Shown here piece by piece: positions 37,301 through 51,000 of a DNA stretch of 64,000 nucleotides. The translations under genes were made by a program, and so were the position numbers. The notes beneath the pieces were generated by a model. That model was not told where the DNA came from and made no database searches. It saw nothing but the letters and a program-made list of their open reading frames with translations. Position 1 is the first letter of the stretch. Every line of letters starts with the position of its first letter. The stretch comes from Linepithema humile (taxonomy: Eukaryota > Arthropoda > Insecta > Hymenoptera > Formicidae), in assembly GCF_040581485.1 (NCBI RefSeq), contig NC_090128.1, positions 46,096,931 through 46,160,930 of the forward strand. The letters run 5' to 3'.

Positions 37301-40300
37301 TGCCAGTTAAATTATTTCGAGTGCGCATTCCGTGCAGGATATCGCGCAATCATTCGTAATTCTCTTTATCACAATCGATACGGGAGATCGATCGTCGAAT
37401 GGCGATGCGCAAATCGTCGACGGCCGACTGCAGAATTCGTGCTGTACCGATTACGCGAACGTACGCATGTGCGACGGATATACATGCCGGCGAACGTCTG
37501 CTCTATGCATGTACACTCGCGCGTATGTTTCGCGTTTACTCATAAATTCTCATCGGCCGTCGATGCGTGGGTCCGCACACAGGCGCGTTCGATGCAATAT
37601 GCGGTCGTGCGTGCATCGCAAGCGCCCGCGTACGGGAGCGCAGGTGTGCGTTTTCATGCATACACATACGCATAAGTAAATAATAAAATATCAGTGTCGC
37701 GTATTAAATTCGGCAATATAAAAGGCAAATACCGGCTAGCGGCCGGGGTTGACTTAAAAATCAGTTTTCGCGAATATCGGATGCCGTGGTGATAATAACT
37801 TTTGTCTCGCTGCTGACAGAGCGCGGGACGGCGTATCGATACACTCTCTCTCGATCCCGGTGAAGTTGCAGTTGACTGAAAAAATAAACGTAGGAAAATA
37901 GAGCAAAAGATAGCAGCGAGCGGAAAGTGACACAATCGCGTAACCAAATTGAAAAATGACTGACCAGTCTGTGTCAACTATCGCGCGTCGCAAATTTACG
38001 GCAGTACGAGATTGCTTGTACTATCGTATCGACATTTACGCATGAGAAGAATTCATTAAAAACGTCGCGAGATATTCGTCCGCAAGTTTTTACGCTCAAG
38101 ACATTCGACGCGCTTATCGATATTTATTAAATATTTATCTTGACGGACGGCAAATTGTGCGGCAGTTCGATCGTCTTAAATACGCGGAAGTTTCGTAAGG
38201 TAATTTACTCTTCGTCGATGAGCGCTGAAATGTCAGTGCGGAGATTTCAGCAAGTGGCTCATTTAATTACAAGTTCTCCGGGAGCGAGCATTGTCGCGCA
38301 ACAATGTATTATAATCCAAGTTGGTCTCCGTACCGTGATAGCGACGACGAGTTTCTGTTATTTTCGCATCGCCGGCACGGGGGGACCCTATGCTAGCAGG
38401 CAGAACTTTGCGCGGTTTCACTGATGCCCAGCCAAGCCCCCAAGCGAACCAATGATAAATTAATTCACTCAGCAATGTCGTCGAAAACATGAAATGTCAA
38501 ATGACACACTTGTATTTATGAATGTCGGTTAAATAATTCTCGAGACGAGAGATCTGGTTGTGCATGTCTGAAGAATTTTTGCAAAAAATTAAAACATTAA
38601 TTTTACATTTTACACGTGAAAAAAGAACAGATACCTGAATTAACTATTTTTAGGTTCAGCAACGTCTCAGAGAAAAAAAACGTTTTTACAGTCTTCAATT
38701 TGTGAGATAAAATAAAAGCTGTAAAACTGCAGTAAAATACTGTAAAACTACACGGAGCAAATTTGCTATTAATTAGATGAGTCATACCACAAATCTTAAC
38801 AGGGAATATAGAATATTATAACCCATGATTATTAGAAATAAATTGATAATAAAATTATAGAAATTGAATTATATTAACTGGCGTTTATAATGAGAATATT
38901 GATTAAACATTTCAGATATTAATGTACTACATTAATTTTGCTAATTAAGAGCCTATCATTGAGCTCCAATTAAGCGATGAGTATATCGCCTATTGTAAAG
39001 ATTTTAAATCAATTAGGCAGAGTCATTATTGAAATAATTAATAGGTTAAAGTGAATTATATATTTCCACTCTCTCAATCCTAGAAATTATAACTTATATT
39101 AATTAACCGGCTAATTAATTCAAAAATGCATTGGAAATATTTCTTACATGCTGCCGGAAACTTTCCGCCGTGTGTACAAAATAGAATGGAATATTCTCAG
39201 CAATAGCACACCGCTTTGAAACAGATAGCGTCCGTTACCCGCATAATTTATCAGAGAAAGACCTACAGAGGTGTGCGGAGTTTCGCTTCTCATATCTGCG
39301 CTAATCTATTTTGCATTAGATAATCTACTTATGTTATGCGGATTCCCAGTCACGTCAAACTAAACCACGATTTATGGTTTACGAAGCATAACGGACATTA
39401 ACGGGGCTGCGTGAGCATTAAATTGTCATATCGCGGACGAGTTAAATAATCGAACATATGATGTTTCCGCGCGTTTCGACGCGGTGGGGGGGCGGGGCGG
39501 GGAAAATTTCCTAAAACGCTTAATTTTATGCGCAAAACATCCTCATCTTTTTAAAACCCATCCGCCGCTGTAGCGAACGATTATGCTAATACGAATGCAT
39601 ACGCTGCACTGCTCGCGCGTGCGAGCGCGCGTACGCTTGCACAGGTCGTTGACGTTAATCCCACGGAACGGCCATCGTCGACGGACGCGTATTAAATCGC
39701 GCGGAAGAAAAATTTCGCCGGCGGACATTTCGGTGCACGTACCCGGACGGACATTTCGTTCGCGAGCACCGAATCCCACGATTTTCTCAATCGGGAATCA
39801 ATTTCGCCGATAAAGTACGGCCAGCTGCGACGTTCTGACATCGCGAGCAGCAAGACGATAGACAATGAAAAACATTTTCGGCGATATCGAGTGTAAACGG
39901 GGGCGTCGGCCATCGCCGAACCAGCAGTGCGGCTGTGACGTTTATATCCCGACTACGGCTGTATATTCGTCCGAAACCCCTTGCCTCTTTTCCTTTATCT
40001 CTCTTTTTCTCTCTCCCTCTCTCTCTCTCTTTTTTTTCTGCAAAGCGGCCCCAGTTTTTCAGCCGGCATTTCGCCATTGTTAGCCCGTCGATTGCCTCGG
40101 GCGGACGAGCGTGCGGGGCGCAACCAAGTTAATCGGCGAAACGAAATTCATACATTCATCCCGAAAAGCAATTTTAAGTTGAAAATGTCGAAGGGCACCA
40201 CCGCGTGTCTACCGCGAGTGTACCGTGAAACACGAGCGCGAACATGGGCTACTTCGTCGATGAACGTCGGGGATTCGTCGAAATGAATTTTCATCAGGGA

Positions 40301-42211
40301 ACAGACGGCGCGTTGCCACGCTCGCACACGCTTGTGCACGCGCGTTCGTTCCCCGATGCCGGAGAAAAATTAGGTTTTCGAAGCATGAGAGCGAAATGTC
40401 TGTTACGCGTCGAGGACACGGGAAGCCGCACGAGGACGGCGGCTCCGAGGAAGGACAGAGAGCGAGTTGTTGGCGTAACGGCGCGCAGGAGTTTCTATAT
40501 TAATTTCGGAAATCTGTCTCAGGAGAGAAGCCTGGTCGTCGCGGGGAAAATATATGGAGTCTGCTCCCCTCACGGTCTAATTTCATTCAATCTACAATTG
40601 TGTTACGTAATCTAGCGGATCGGTTCAAAGTCTACGTGCCCGTGGCGCGTAACGATCGAAGCAGGGATTATTAGAAGGTATCGCGCGCGCGCGCGCGCGA
40701 AAGAGAAGAGAAGCGAGTGCAACATCGCGGATTCTCGGAATGAAGCGCATACACGCAACATCTTCGTTAGCCGCGCATCATCGTGAAAACGTAATTAATG
40801 CTGATTAATGTTTCTCTACGCTTGAATCCATAAGCACGCCCCGTTTGTCGAATTATTGTCATATATTTCGTTACACAGCGAGCGCGGAAAACGATGGATG
40901 CTGATCACGTTAATTAACGCTCCGCATTAATAACAGCGCCAATTTCTTTCATTGAATATAAACGGTTATTGACCGAGATTCGATTTTCTTGCAACTTTTT
41001 TACCTCTGACAGATTAAATTACGCTGATAAATAAATCAGTTCTCTCATCGAGAAAATGCTAAAACGCGAGCTCTCTCAACTGATTCTTTTGAAATATAGA
41101 AATTTTTCAACGCGTATCGATCAAACCTCAGTCTTAATACGTATGCACTTCTACGCTGATCGCTCTATCGCCAAGTCGAAACCGTTGAGGGAAGCCGATA
41201 TCGGTAAGATTTTCGAGATTCAATTTCGGGAATGCCTGAGCTTATAGTTGGAAACAACGATGAGTTTTCTACTGGCAGGCGAGCGTCGAAAAGTTCGCAG
41301 TCTCCGATGGCGAATCGTCTGGGATTTCCAACTTTTATCGCGCTGTGATTGGTGCTCGCGGATGTTTTTCCATCAGATGAATCTCTCGATCTTTCTATTC
41401 TGCCAAAGCTCCTAGGTAAGAGACGTGACAACTTTCGACGTATAGACGAAAAAGAGACCAGAGCCGGAATTACGAAAATCGACAAGCAGAAGCCGTTCTC
41501 TTGTTGCGAATGCAAAACGGCGAAATTATGAATTTCTGCCAAATAAAAGTGACATTATACACATACTAAAATTCCAAAGAACCGACCAATTATGCTACTT
41601 TATACACCAATAAAAATTGTGATGTTTAAAAGAAAGTTTGAGGAGCAAAAATTTAATGGGAAAATCACGCGTTTTCCGTATTTCGCACACTCGAGTATCT
41701 CTAAAACATTTATGACATTTTGGCAATTTTCCTTTTAATTATATTTTTTTAACAGCATCGTAAAAGCGGACTTGCGATAAAACAAATAGGGAGTTGTCGT
41801 GAATAGCGGAATCTCCATTTCAGTGTTTCTCCTCTTGGTTTTAGTAGTTGCGGCGGAGTACACCTGCGGATATGGCGATAAAACGTCTTTTAGCGTTGAA
41901 TGCGTGGGTATGCGACCGACTAAAATCTACATTTGGTGTAAACACCTTAGCGAGGATGCCCATAATTCTCAGCTGGCGGCAGCCGAGAGAACACGGGGAA
42001 AGTTTCCGCGAAGCAAAGCCAAAAGCACATTGTGTATACCGGCCACGGTAAATCTACATTCAAAAAGAGAATATAGAAAATACCGGCATAATTGCATTCT
42101 GAATTAAAAGATCGCGTCTATATAACTGGGGTAAATTTTACCCAGGCGATAAATTCGCGCTTTCCCTCGTCGTTTTTTCCTTACAGCTTTACCTATATTT
42201 CCTTCTTTCGC

Positions 42212-42234
42212 TTTTTTTTTTTTTTTTTTTTTTT
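42212..42234. repeat. 23-T homopolymer
   Basis: A T run followed directly by AG, so it mimics a splice acceptor. No convincing exon follows. Confidence 0.9.
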
Positions 42235-44194
42235 AGTAGATAAAACCCTGCGAGATATAACAGTGCTTCGCTAGAACCCTGCTGCGGTTCGGTTTTTGGT
42301 TAAGAAATAAAACTTGTGACATTACGATAAATAATACATCTATAAACGCTTTATTTTCGCCAGTTTTTTTATTACTATAATAAAAAAACTAAAAAAAAAA
42401 ATAAAGTGCTCGAGTTATGAGTAATCTAGCTGCAAATGTAACGCGATATAGTTTATATTTTAAATGTGAGCAGAATTTATTTTAATAAATGGTATGCAAA
42501 ATTGATATTACGCGCGTGGACTATGCATTTTAAATTGCGTCATCATTATTTTACGAAAGCTTCGCACGTACAGTATCGCGTAATGCCCTTCATCGTTTTT
42601 CATAGTTCTTTCTAATATGAAATATGTGACATACGGTCGATCTGTCGTTGAAAGTAAAATCGAGGCAGATGGAAGAGAAAGCGCCCGGTGGAGAAAAGAA
42701 GCGGAAGGAGATGAGAAAAAGGAAGGAAAAAGCGATACACACACACGCGCGCGCGAAGACGGGGTATCATATCGGTCAAGTAGGAATCTCCGTGCCACCA
42801 TTGCCATCGTCGTGTGGTGTCTACCGCGTGGATACGAAATGAATCAAACGGCTTTGACGCCCTTCGGGATCATGAATAATGCAGCGACGTGATCCAATTT
42901 ATAACTCACGGAAGCGTAATATGTGTTATGTGGAGCGCTGCTGAGAGGTGGTGATATGTAGCATAGCGAAGAAGCTACGCGGATATTTCACTATACCGCG
43001 GCCATGACTATTCATTTCGCGGATAGTTAATCGAACGGGTGTCGCGCGAGCGCACACACAAAACAGACGCCGCACACACGCGCGTCGTGAGAGGAGGAGA
43101 AAAAGAGAGAGAGAATGCTAATATGCTCAGTTTTTATTAAATGGGTTTTCATTCTTTGATAATGTCAAGTTCGTTTTGCGTAAAATATTACATCGGGATG
43201 CATCCTGAGCTGTGAGAAAAACTACATTGTGAAAAAAGTTATTAATCGTCGTAACGATACAGACTCTTTAACAGCTGCGTCGTTTTCACGCGAGGTAGTT
43301 ATGTGGTAATTATTGGGTTAACATAATTATTGAGTATAGTGTCGATTTTCGCATCGGGGAGCAACGGGGCGATCGATTAATCTCGCAGCAGCGTCAGCGG
43401 GAAATCTGAAAGTTTCATATTTTCATTTTATCACGGCGAATAATACTCCTCGGTCAAACACGCATTTGCGCCGGCTATATGCTCGCGGAGCTTTTACCGC
43501 AATATGGAACTTGACACCCATTTTGTTCATAAACGCATGAGGTATCATCGCCCGCTGCCGTGGCGCTTGTCACACTAATTAATGTCATAATATTCAATGG
43601 CCATCCGGCAAAAATATAAGGCGTTATTCACGATCGCGTTGGCGCAGTCGCGTTTTAATCGGTCTCGTTGTCCGGATTATCGCTCATTTTTCATTTAATC
43701 GCGGATCTTTCACAGCCTCCGCAAAGATTTCCAAAACAGAGCTATTTCGGAATATATGTATAATATATATATATATATATCGTCGAGATTCTGCCGTGTC
43801 ATTATCGGAAAATAGACGGTTCTTTCGATTGTTAATTTCACAGCTGAATAATACGCCTTCGCGTATTCCCATGCCTACGAAAATCACGATTTAATTAACC
43901 CACTGACGCCTGATAACCCACCGTTGGGCGTGCAATACGGCGAAAATTAATATTGTCGCCGAAGCTGCTCGATGTGCATTATACGGACTGCGCAAATACC
44001 GTGCATCGCAGGAGAACATAATGAGGCGGATGGTTTATGGCTGGGGACCATCGGTGACGCTCATCCGGCTATGCATTTTGATGTTGTGTGCCGTTCCACG
44101 ATATATATGACACGGAAGGATATGTCGAAGAGGATCGATATTCAATCGATACAACGCGATAGCTTGATTTTAAAAGGGATACGCATTTTTGCGC

Positions 44195-44223
44195 AAACGA
44201 GGTTACATGTAAAAACCTCGTTT
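44195..44223. other. 10-bp perfect hairpin
   Basis: Arms AAACGAGGTT (44195-44204) and AACCTCGTTT (44214-44223) flank the 9-nt loop ACATGTAAA. Function unknown. Confidence 0.6.
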
Positions 44224-45050
44224 TTATTTGTAGCGGATTTATGAAAGGCGCACCATCGAGAATTCGAATCGCCGAATTAATTCATGAAAATTCTCTACGT
44301 GCTCGCTACTCCGCCGCTACAAAATGACGGAGGGAGTTAATCGCGAAAGTAGTTACCCTCCACAATGAAGGCAGACAGAAAGAACACGCCACGCGACTAA
44401 ATGTACGCGAACTTATCAGCTGCTAGCAGGTGCTATCGCGGTGCAATATTAATGAGTCTGGTTCTATGCGTTCTATCGCGTGCGCCCGCCGAGTACATCG
44501 ATAGTTCACTCTCTCTCTCTCTCTCTCCGTACGTCCCGCTTCACCACCGTTCGCAGTTGATTCATACGGCATAAATGAAACTTTGTGCGCGGCGAGGAGA
44601 TCCGGAGCGGCTTTCACATATCAAATACGGATAGGGCACGCATCTCTTTTTTTTTTCTGATTCTCATTACGTAACTTTCAGATCAAATCACGGTGCACGA
44701 GAATGGAATAACCGCGTACACTGGGATTTTTTAATAACATTTATATCACACCGTGGGAGACGTGGGAGAGACCGGGATCCGAGCGTAAAACAGTAAAGGG
44801 ATGTAATCCGCGCATAGTTAGCCAAGCGCGAATGGAATTACCCAACAGGACTTAGGCATCCCCCTCCTCTCGCACGTGACTGCAATTGCGCCGGATGCAG
44901 GACAAAGTTAAATAATGCCGCGGCGCGTTAATGAAGTCTCCGAGGGGTAGTTACGCCGACTTGCGTATAAAACGTCATCTATCGTTAAAATAGCGCTTCC
45001 GATTAATAATAAAAGCGCTCCCACATACGAGCGTCTTGAGATACGAGCGC

Positions 45051-45078
45051 CACCGCCGCCGTCGCCGCCGTCGTCGTC
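45051..45078. repeat. CCG/TCG trinucleotide array
   Basis: Mixed GCC and GTC units. Confidence 0.85.
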
Positions 45079-48000
45079 ACGCCTCACGACATTTCAATAT
45101 TTAACAGTTCAAGCTCCGCACTGAAACAAGAAAGGTAGAAAGAGAGGAAGAGAGCGGGAGAAGGAAATAGAGAGCAGTAGCTAATACCGCCAATGCAAAC
45201 TTCTCGACGTAAATGAAATTACCCAAACAAGACATCACTCCGCTGCGCTACGCTCCTCTTTATGAAGCAGGCGCAAGCGCGCTCGCGCGCGCGCGCGCGC
45301 AGTCCTACAGATCAAAGTTGCAAGCGCTCGCTAATGTTGCGCAATGTCAATGTTTCGTCTACCGCACAGCGTCGTAAATTCGTCAAAAGTTACTACCCAC
45401 CGTCGACGTCGCGCGGGCGTCGGTGTCGGGACGTTAGTCTCGGGCGAAGCGCCGTTCCTCTTTGTTAGTAACACGCGGCGCTCACACTGTACCCTATCGT
45501 CCTCCTTCTCTCTTCCCCCCCCCCCCTCCCTCCCCCTCTCACTCCCCATGACAGCCTTCATCTCACGGGATATCTCAGCAGGAAAGTTCCTCCGAGCCGC
45601 TCATTTTGCCGAGGACCGCATTGCCGTAATAGATACGGAAAGCCAAACTCACAAACGGCGAAAATAAAGTTGCCGGACTCGTGACAATCCCGACGGATCT
45701 CCAGCGCGGCGATAAATTCAGAGTGCGAATATTAGCCTGTGGGTGCCCTGCCTGAACATTCAACGTGACCGGGGCAGCGTATACAATGAATGCTTTTACG
45801 CGCACAGAAGCGCAAACGCACGTCGTTATACATCAAACACCGTCTAATTTGGTATAAAATGTTGAGCAACTCGCGCGTGAGCGCTATATACATCGTCCGT
45901 TCGATGTATAAAGTTCGCATAATTTTATTATTAAAAAAGGTATTCGTTCTCCGTGATAAATATCTGATTATACTTCACCATGGACAATCTAATTTCTCCG
46001 CAAATTTAATTAACGGTGTAAAAACTTGCGGACAAAAGTTTCCGATTGAACGACAAGCTTTCAGCGAAATAAGCGACGGGACTTTTACCACGCTTCTAAA
46101 ATTTCGCAAAATATAGGTACACAGCGTACTCATATATATTAATATACAGCATACTCGTATTCGACTCGTGTCGCTTTTTGATGGATGATGCATATTCACG
46201 TAGGCTTTTACCTACATGAACAAATATTTATTTACGATCTTCCTTGGAGGCGTTTACCGCAAACACATCATATACGCGAGGCTGATCTTCGTGGCATAAC
46301 AATCTATGCTAATTTCATAGCACTTCGCGAATGGTAAGCTGGAGGGTTATTGGCTCGTTATTGGACCATCCCATTGGTATTGCCTGCGCTGCTAGATTAT
46401 AACGGCCCTCGCCGATATTGGATTTCAAATAGAGAAACATACACTTTGCGCACATGCACGTTACATTATATCGCAATTAACGTAATGTATAATTTCATCT
46501 GGCGGCCGTTTCGCCAGCCTCTCTGCGCGCATACACTTTACACTTCCTCTGCAGCCGCGAGCGTCGCGAGGAAATATCTCGAATATTAGGGAAGAAAAAA
46601 ACGTTTACGGTACTTTTGCATTTTTTTCTTTATTACTCGCAAAACGATCGACAAGTCGAGAAAGAAATGACAGCAACTGACAGGCCCATAAAAGTTAGTT
46701 TAAGAGATGCAAAGGAAGATAACGAAGGCTCGGCAAGAGCCTTTGAGAAGCGAAACCGGTTGAAGGAATTTAAAATTGTAACGATCAATAAACACAAGAA
46801 AAAACTTCTTTCACAAGTCCATACAGTATTCATCGTGCACGCGACTGATGAAACATCCGCCATTACGAGCGCGAGAAAACTCAACACTCGGCATCATTGT
46901 CCCGCGTATGGTAACTGCAGCTAGACTCGCAAAATTACAATCGTCCCGAAAATTAAATCGAGTCTGCGCCAATTCGGTCGCGCGCTACCGAAACGCGCCT
47001 TCGTCTCCGTACAAGCGACAAGATTGTTTTCTAGCTTGTAACGATCCTCGGGGAGTAATTGCCAGGTTGTTTCAGTTGACTCAGCACGGGAGGAATGGAA
47101 AACGGAAAAAGACAGAGTACCGTAGATACGAGATACGAAAAAAAAAAACGAAAACGGAATGTGAAATGGTGGAGGAGCGAGTCGCGACAGCCGCTATCCG
47201 TGTAAGTGAGGAATGCTCTTGATAGAATGGCGCAAGATAGGTTTTTAAATATTTTACAGTCGAAAAACAAGTTCGAAATTAATGCGGCGAGTGGAAGCAT
47301 CGATTCCATTTCCGATTAAATGCTTGATGCACGTTGTTTTTTTTTAAGTAAAATCAAACGTGCATGTATAGTCGAACATTAATTAATTATTTATCATCTG
47401 ATACTAGCAATACACTGATTATCACATTTATGATAATTTCAGTAACTGATAAACAATAATTTTAAATAATTAATAATTCATTACTTAACTGATTAATTAT
47501 TATTCAAATTAATTAATTATTAATTATTTAAGGTCATTGTTTATTAATTGTTTGAAATGATTACAAATGAGACAATACGTATTGTAAGAATTAGAAACTG
47601 ATGATTAGAATTTATAGTAATTTCTTATCATATTAATTAAAGCATTAAAGGACCTTAATGAAGTTTAATAAAGTTTTATTTTTTGAATGCATTTTTTTCA
47701 GCACCCAAGGGATATAATTTAAATGGATTTATCAGCATGGAGAGATGGCTTTGAATGCAATCGTTTAACGTCACTAGACAATTTTTATTCCCATTGTATT
47801 CTGCTTGCGGGAATATAATACGCTTCAGTAACACAGAAATCGGCGCACTATGCACGCTTCGAAAGAGAGAGAGAAATAAAACTACCGACCGTTCTGCTTA
47901 CTGTGACTTTTTACGATTTCATTTTTATTATATCTAACATAATGTCCTATTTATAGTCGTGCATTACACCTTAGTTTCCCCCAACTGGCGGTATGCTACG

Positions 48001-51000
48001 CGTAACTCTAAGAATTTGCATGAAAAACCATATTCACATACATTAAACTTCACGTCTGCGACGTGTGTTTAGCGCAGACGATTTAAAGAAATTCTATTTC
48101 TTGTGTCTGTCTGAAAAGTTTTCGCTGGACTATGACACGCGAGGCATGCAAATGTGAATTGTTTCTCTTTTGTCGTTAGTAATATTACGACAATGTTGAG
48201 TATGCAACGCGATCTCAGATCTCACGTAAATAAATTTGCTGAAGCGGCCCGTGGGATGTCGGCAGCGTTACATAGAATGAAATAACCTTCCAGATAATAC
48301 GGGACATTTTATTTTCTCGGTACTTTCGCAACGCACGATAAGGCGAGTCATAAATTTTTCAATACCTCCGATTTGAAAATAAATCGCATACCGCGGCGTA
48401 TGCAGAAACGCAGTAACTACCCGCCCGCCCGCCCCGACGACCGACCTTGTTACTTTTGTTACCATGATAGATCTTTCGTACAGGACTTTACGCATCGTCT
48501 CGTAAGAATCGCAGTTCTTTCATCCGTAACGGTCCGTTAGATAGCAGTCGCGTAATCTGGAGCATCCATTTTGAGTTCTCGGAAATAAGAAGAAAGACGA
48601 CACGTACGGCCATACTCGAAAGAGATATTTCGCATTGATCGATATTATGGGCAACTATCAGGGAAAACTATCAGGAAAAAAATCTAATAAATGACGGTCT
48701 TCCATTTTAGAGAGCGCTCGTGAAGGAAGAAAATGTGTTAAATTATAATGAACGCGTTAAACCGTTTTTCCACTGCGACAATGCGAAATCGCATTTCGTA
48801 GTTTTATTCAGACGCATTATTACGCAAGAATAATTATCTTTATGCAATTTTGACGTGCAACTTGCCAGATAACGCCTGATTAGATCATCCGTTACAGCGT
48901 ACAATACAACGCTACTGTAAACTTCATTAAAATCAACGAGTCAATCAAGCATATTTGAACAATTTCTAGGGGCGTTACGTACCGGCAAATATCTATCTGC
49001 AGCATCGCGACCGCAGAACACAAAGCTAAATCCACTCGGCCATGCGGTTTACCTATTATTGGACATATTACATTTTCCATAGATAACCTACGATAGCTCT
49101 CCTTGCGTCGTCAATCTCGCGTCACGGCAAGATTAGAAATAAAGCGAAAGAGATTCGACCATTGTCGTTATCGAATATCGATTTCATGCAAAGTTACAAA
49201 ATATTTCCACAACCGTGGAAAGAGAGAAACAAGAGCGACCGCGCTAGTTTATGTAACAGCAACCTCCTGAACACTTGATTTCCGTAACGGCAGACTCATC
49301 GATAACATCGCGATGTCACTCTTTCGGATACACTTAACAGATAAATAAAACATGTAAAGTATCGTCGGATCTGATGTTCACGCAAATGTAGCAGCACTCG
49401 TGGCATTCGTGAATTTCAATATGGATAAGAAATTCGATGAAATTTCAATGAAACCGCGAAGAAAATTCTTCCTACTCCCGATTTTATGCCAAATAGAAGT
49501 CGACACGACTTTTAAGTATATGAGAGAGTCATAATATAATTGCTTAGTAAACTGAAACTGTCAACCGTGATGCATCGATACCGGGGAAAAAGTATAAATT
49601 TAATATATCGGCACTAAAAGCCGATACATTACATACTCGAATCGCTATAATTGAATGAAAATAAAGAGGGGCAGACGCGAGATGAACGACGCACAAAAGT
49701 TGCTCTCCGGACGATCGGTCGGATATCGATGGAACGGCTTAACGAATCACGAGCACCGTAACTCTCACCCCCGGAAACTTTAACTCGCCATGACAAACAC
49801 TTAGTTTGGCTTTAACTGTTAATTGATCAGAAAATCCAATTCCTGATCCTGACATATTATGCGTCGGTCGTATCACGACGATTTAACGTTCCCCTCTCTT
49901 CCCCCTCTCTCTTTCTATGAGAGATTCGCTTGTACAACTTGTACGCGCGATAAATTACATTCCGCTTTGGCCGCCAATAACGCGAATGTAAATCGACATA
50001 GTTTCGATAGCAACGAATTTTGCCAAAATCACAAAAGTTATTCGAAAATAAATTCCGTAACCTTTTGTAATACAATTTCGCCGTGCTCTCAAACGAATTT
50101 TTTTTGACGCTTTAAAAATCGATTTCTTGTCCAGAGTTATCCAAAGTTATACGAGTCGCAGCCATCAATAACATTTCGACGGTTTCACTAACAAAGAGCA
50201 GTAACAAGCGCGCGATAAATTCGACCGTACACTTCGCACACGATACATAGGGCTTTACGGCTCCACGAATTATTACTCATACTCGCTCGCTTCCGCAGCG
50301 ACAAACGTCCAATTTTTAGATCCCCGCCCATTTTCGATATCCACCCTCTCGATGTGTCATCGCGTGCATCTTGTCGCACCTGCTCTCGTAAAAAAAATAA
50401 TAAAAACTAAACAAAACCAAAAAAAAAAAATAATAAAATGACCTTTCGGTGGTTCATTTTTACGTGTCTTGCGGCGATCATTTTAACGGCGCTTTCTCGC
50501 CATGCGCGAAATTAAGACTGCGGACGAGCTTTCTTTCAGAAAGCTTCAGCGACAATTTATTGGCGCCCCCTAACGAAACTATTCACTTCACGGGGCGCAA
50601 CCTTCCGCTCTTCCGTGAGCTCGCTCGCTCGCGCGCCCGCCCGCCCGCTCGCTCGCAATTATTCATAATTTATATTCAGGAATATCACGCACACGATATT
50701 CGTGCCCATGTATCTTTCTTATTGGTCCTGCGCGCCGGGCCTTCCACCTTCGTCGTACCGAGTGAGAAAAATAAGATAAATTACTGATAAATTGCTCCGA
50801 GAAATCGCCACCGTCCTTGGCGACGTTGACGCTCGCCGACGCATCACGGAACTAATTACGAGCAATTAATCATTGGCATCGACTCGATTTCGTTCGTTTG
50901 CCCGGGCAGTCGCCACAGGAGGTGTTTTGCACCTGTGAATATTGTTGCGCGAAATTAAACAGCGCGCCTCTTGGCAATGAATTCGCGCGTTCACCGCACC

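Larger units (their letters stand above)
30537..41740. other. non-coding, hairpins and GA arrays, no supported gene
   Basis: Includes a cluster of GA arrays (30785-33333), the GC-rich hairpin at 31690-31748, another hairpin at 33614-33642 and a TTGTAAA heptamer run at 34374-34398. CpG-rich stretches at 35060-35550 and 39580-40450 open long overlapping frames on both strands without recognisable motifs. AT-rich sequence dominates 38550-39150. Confidence 0.5.
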
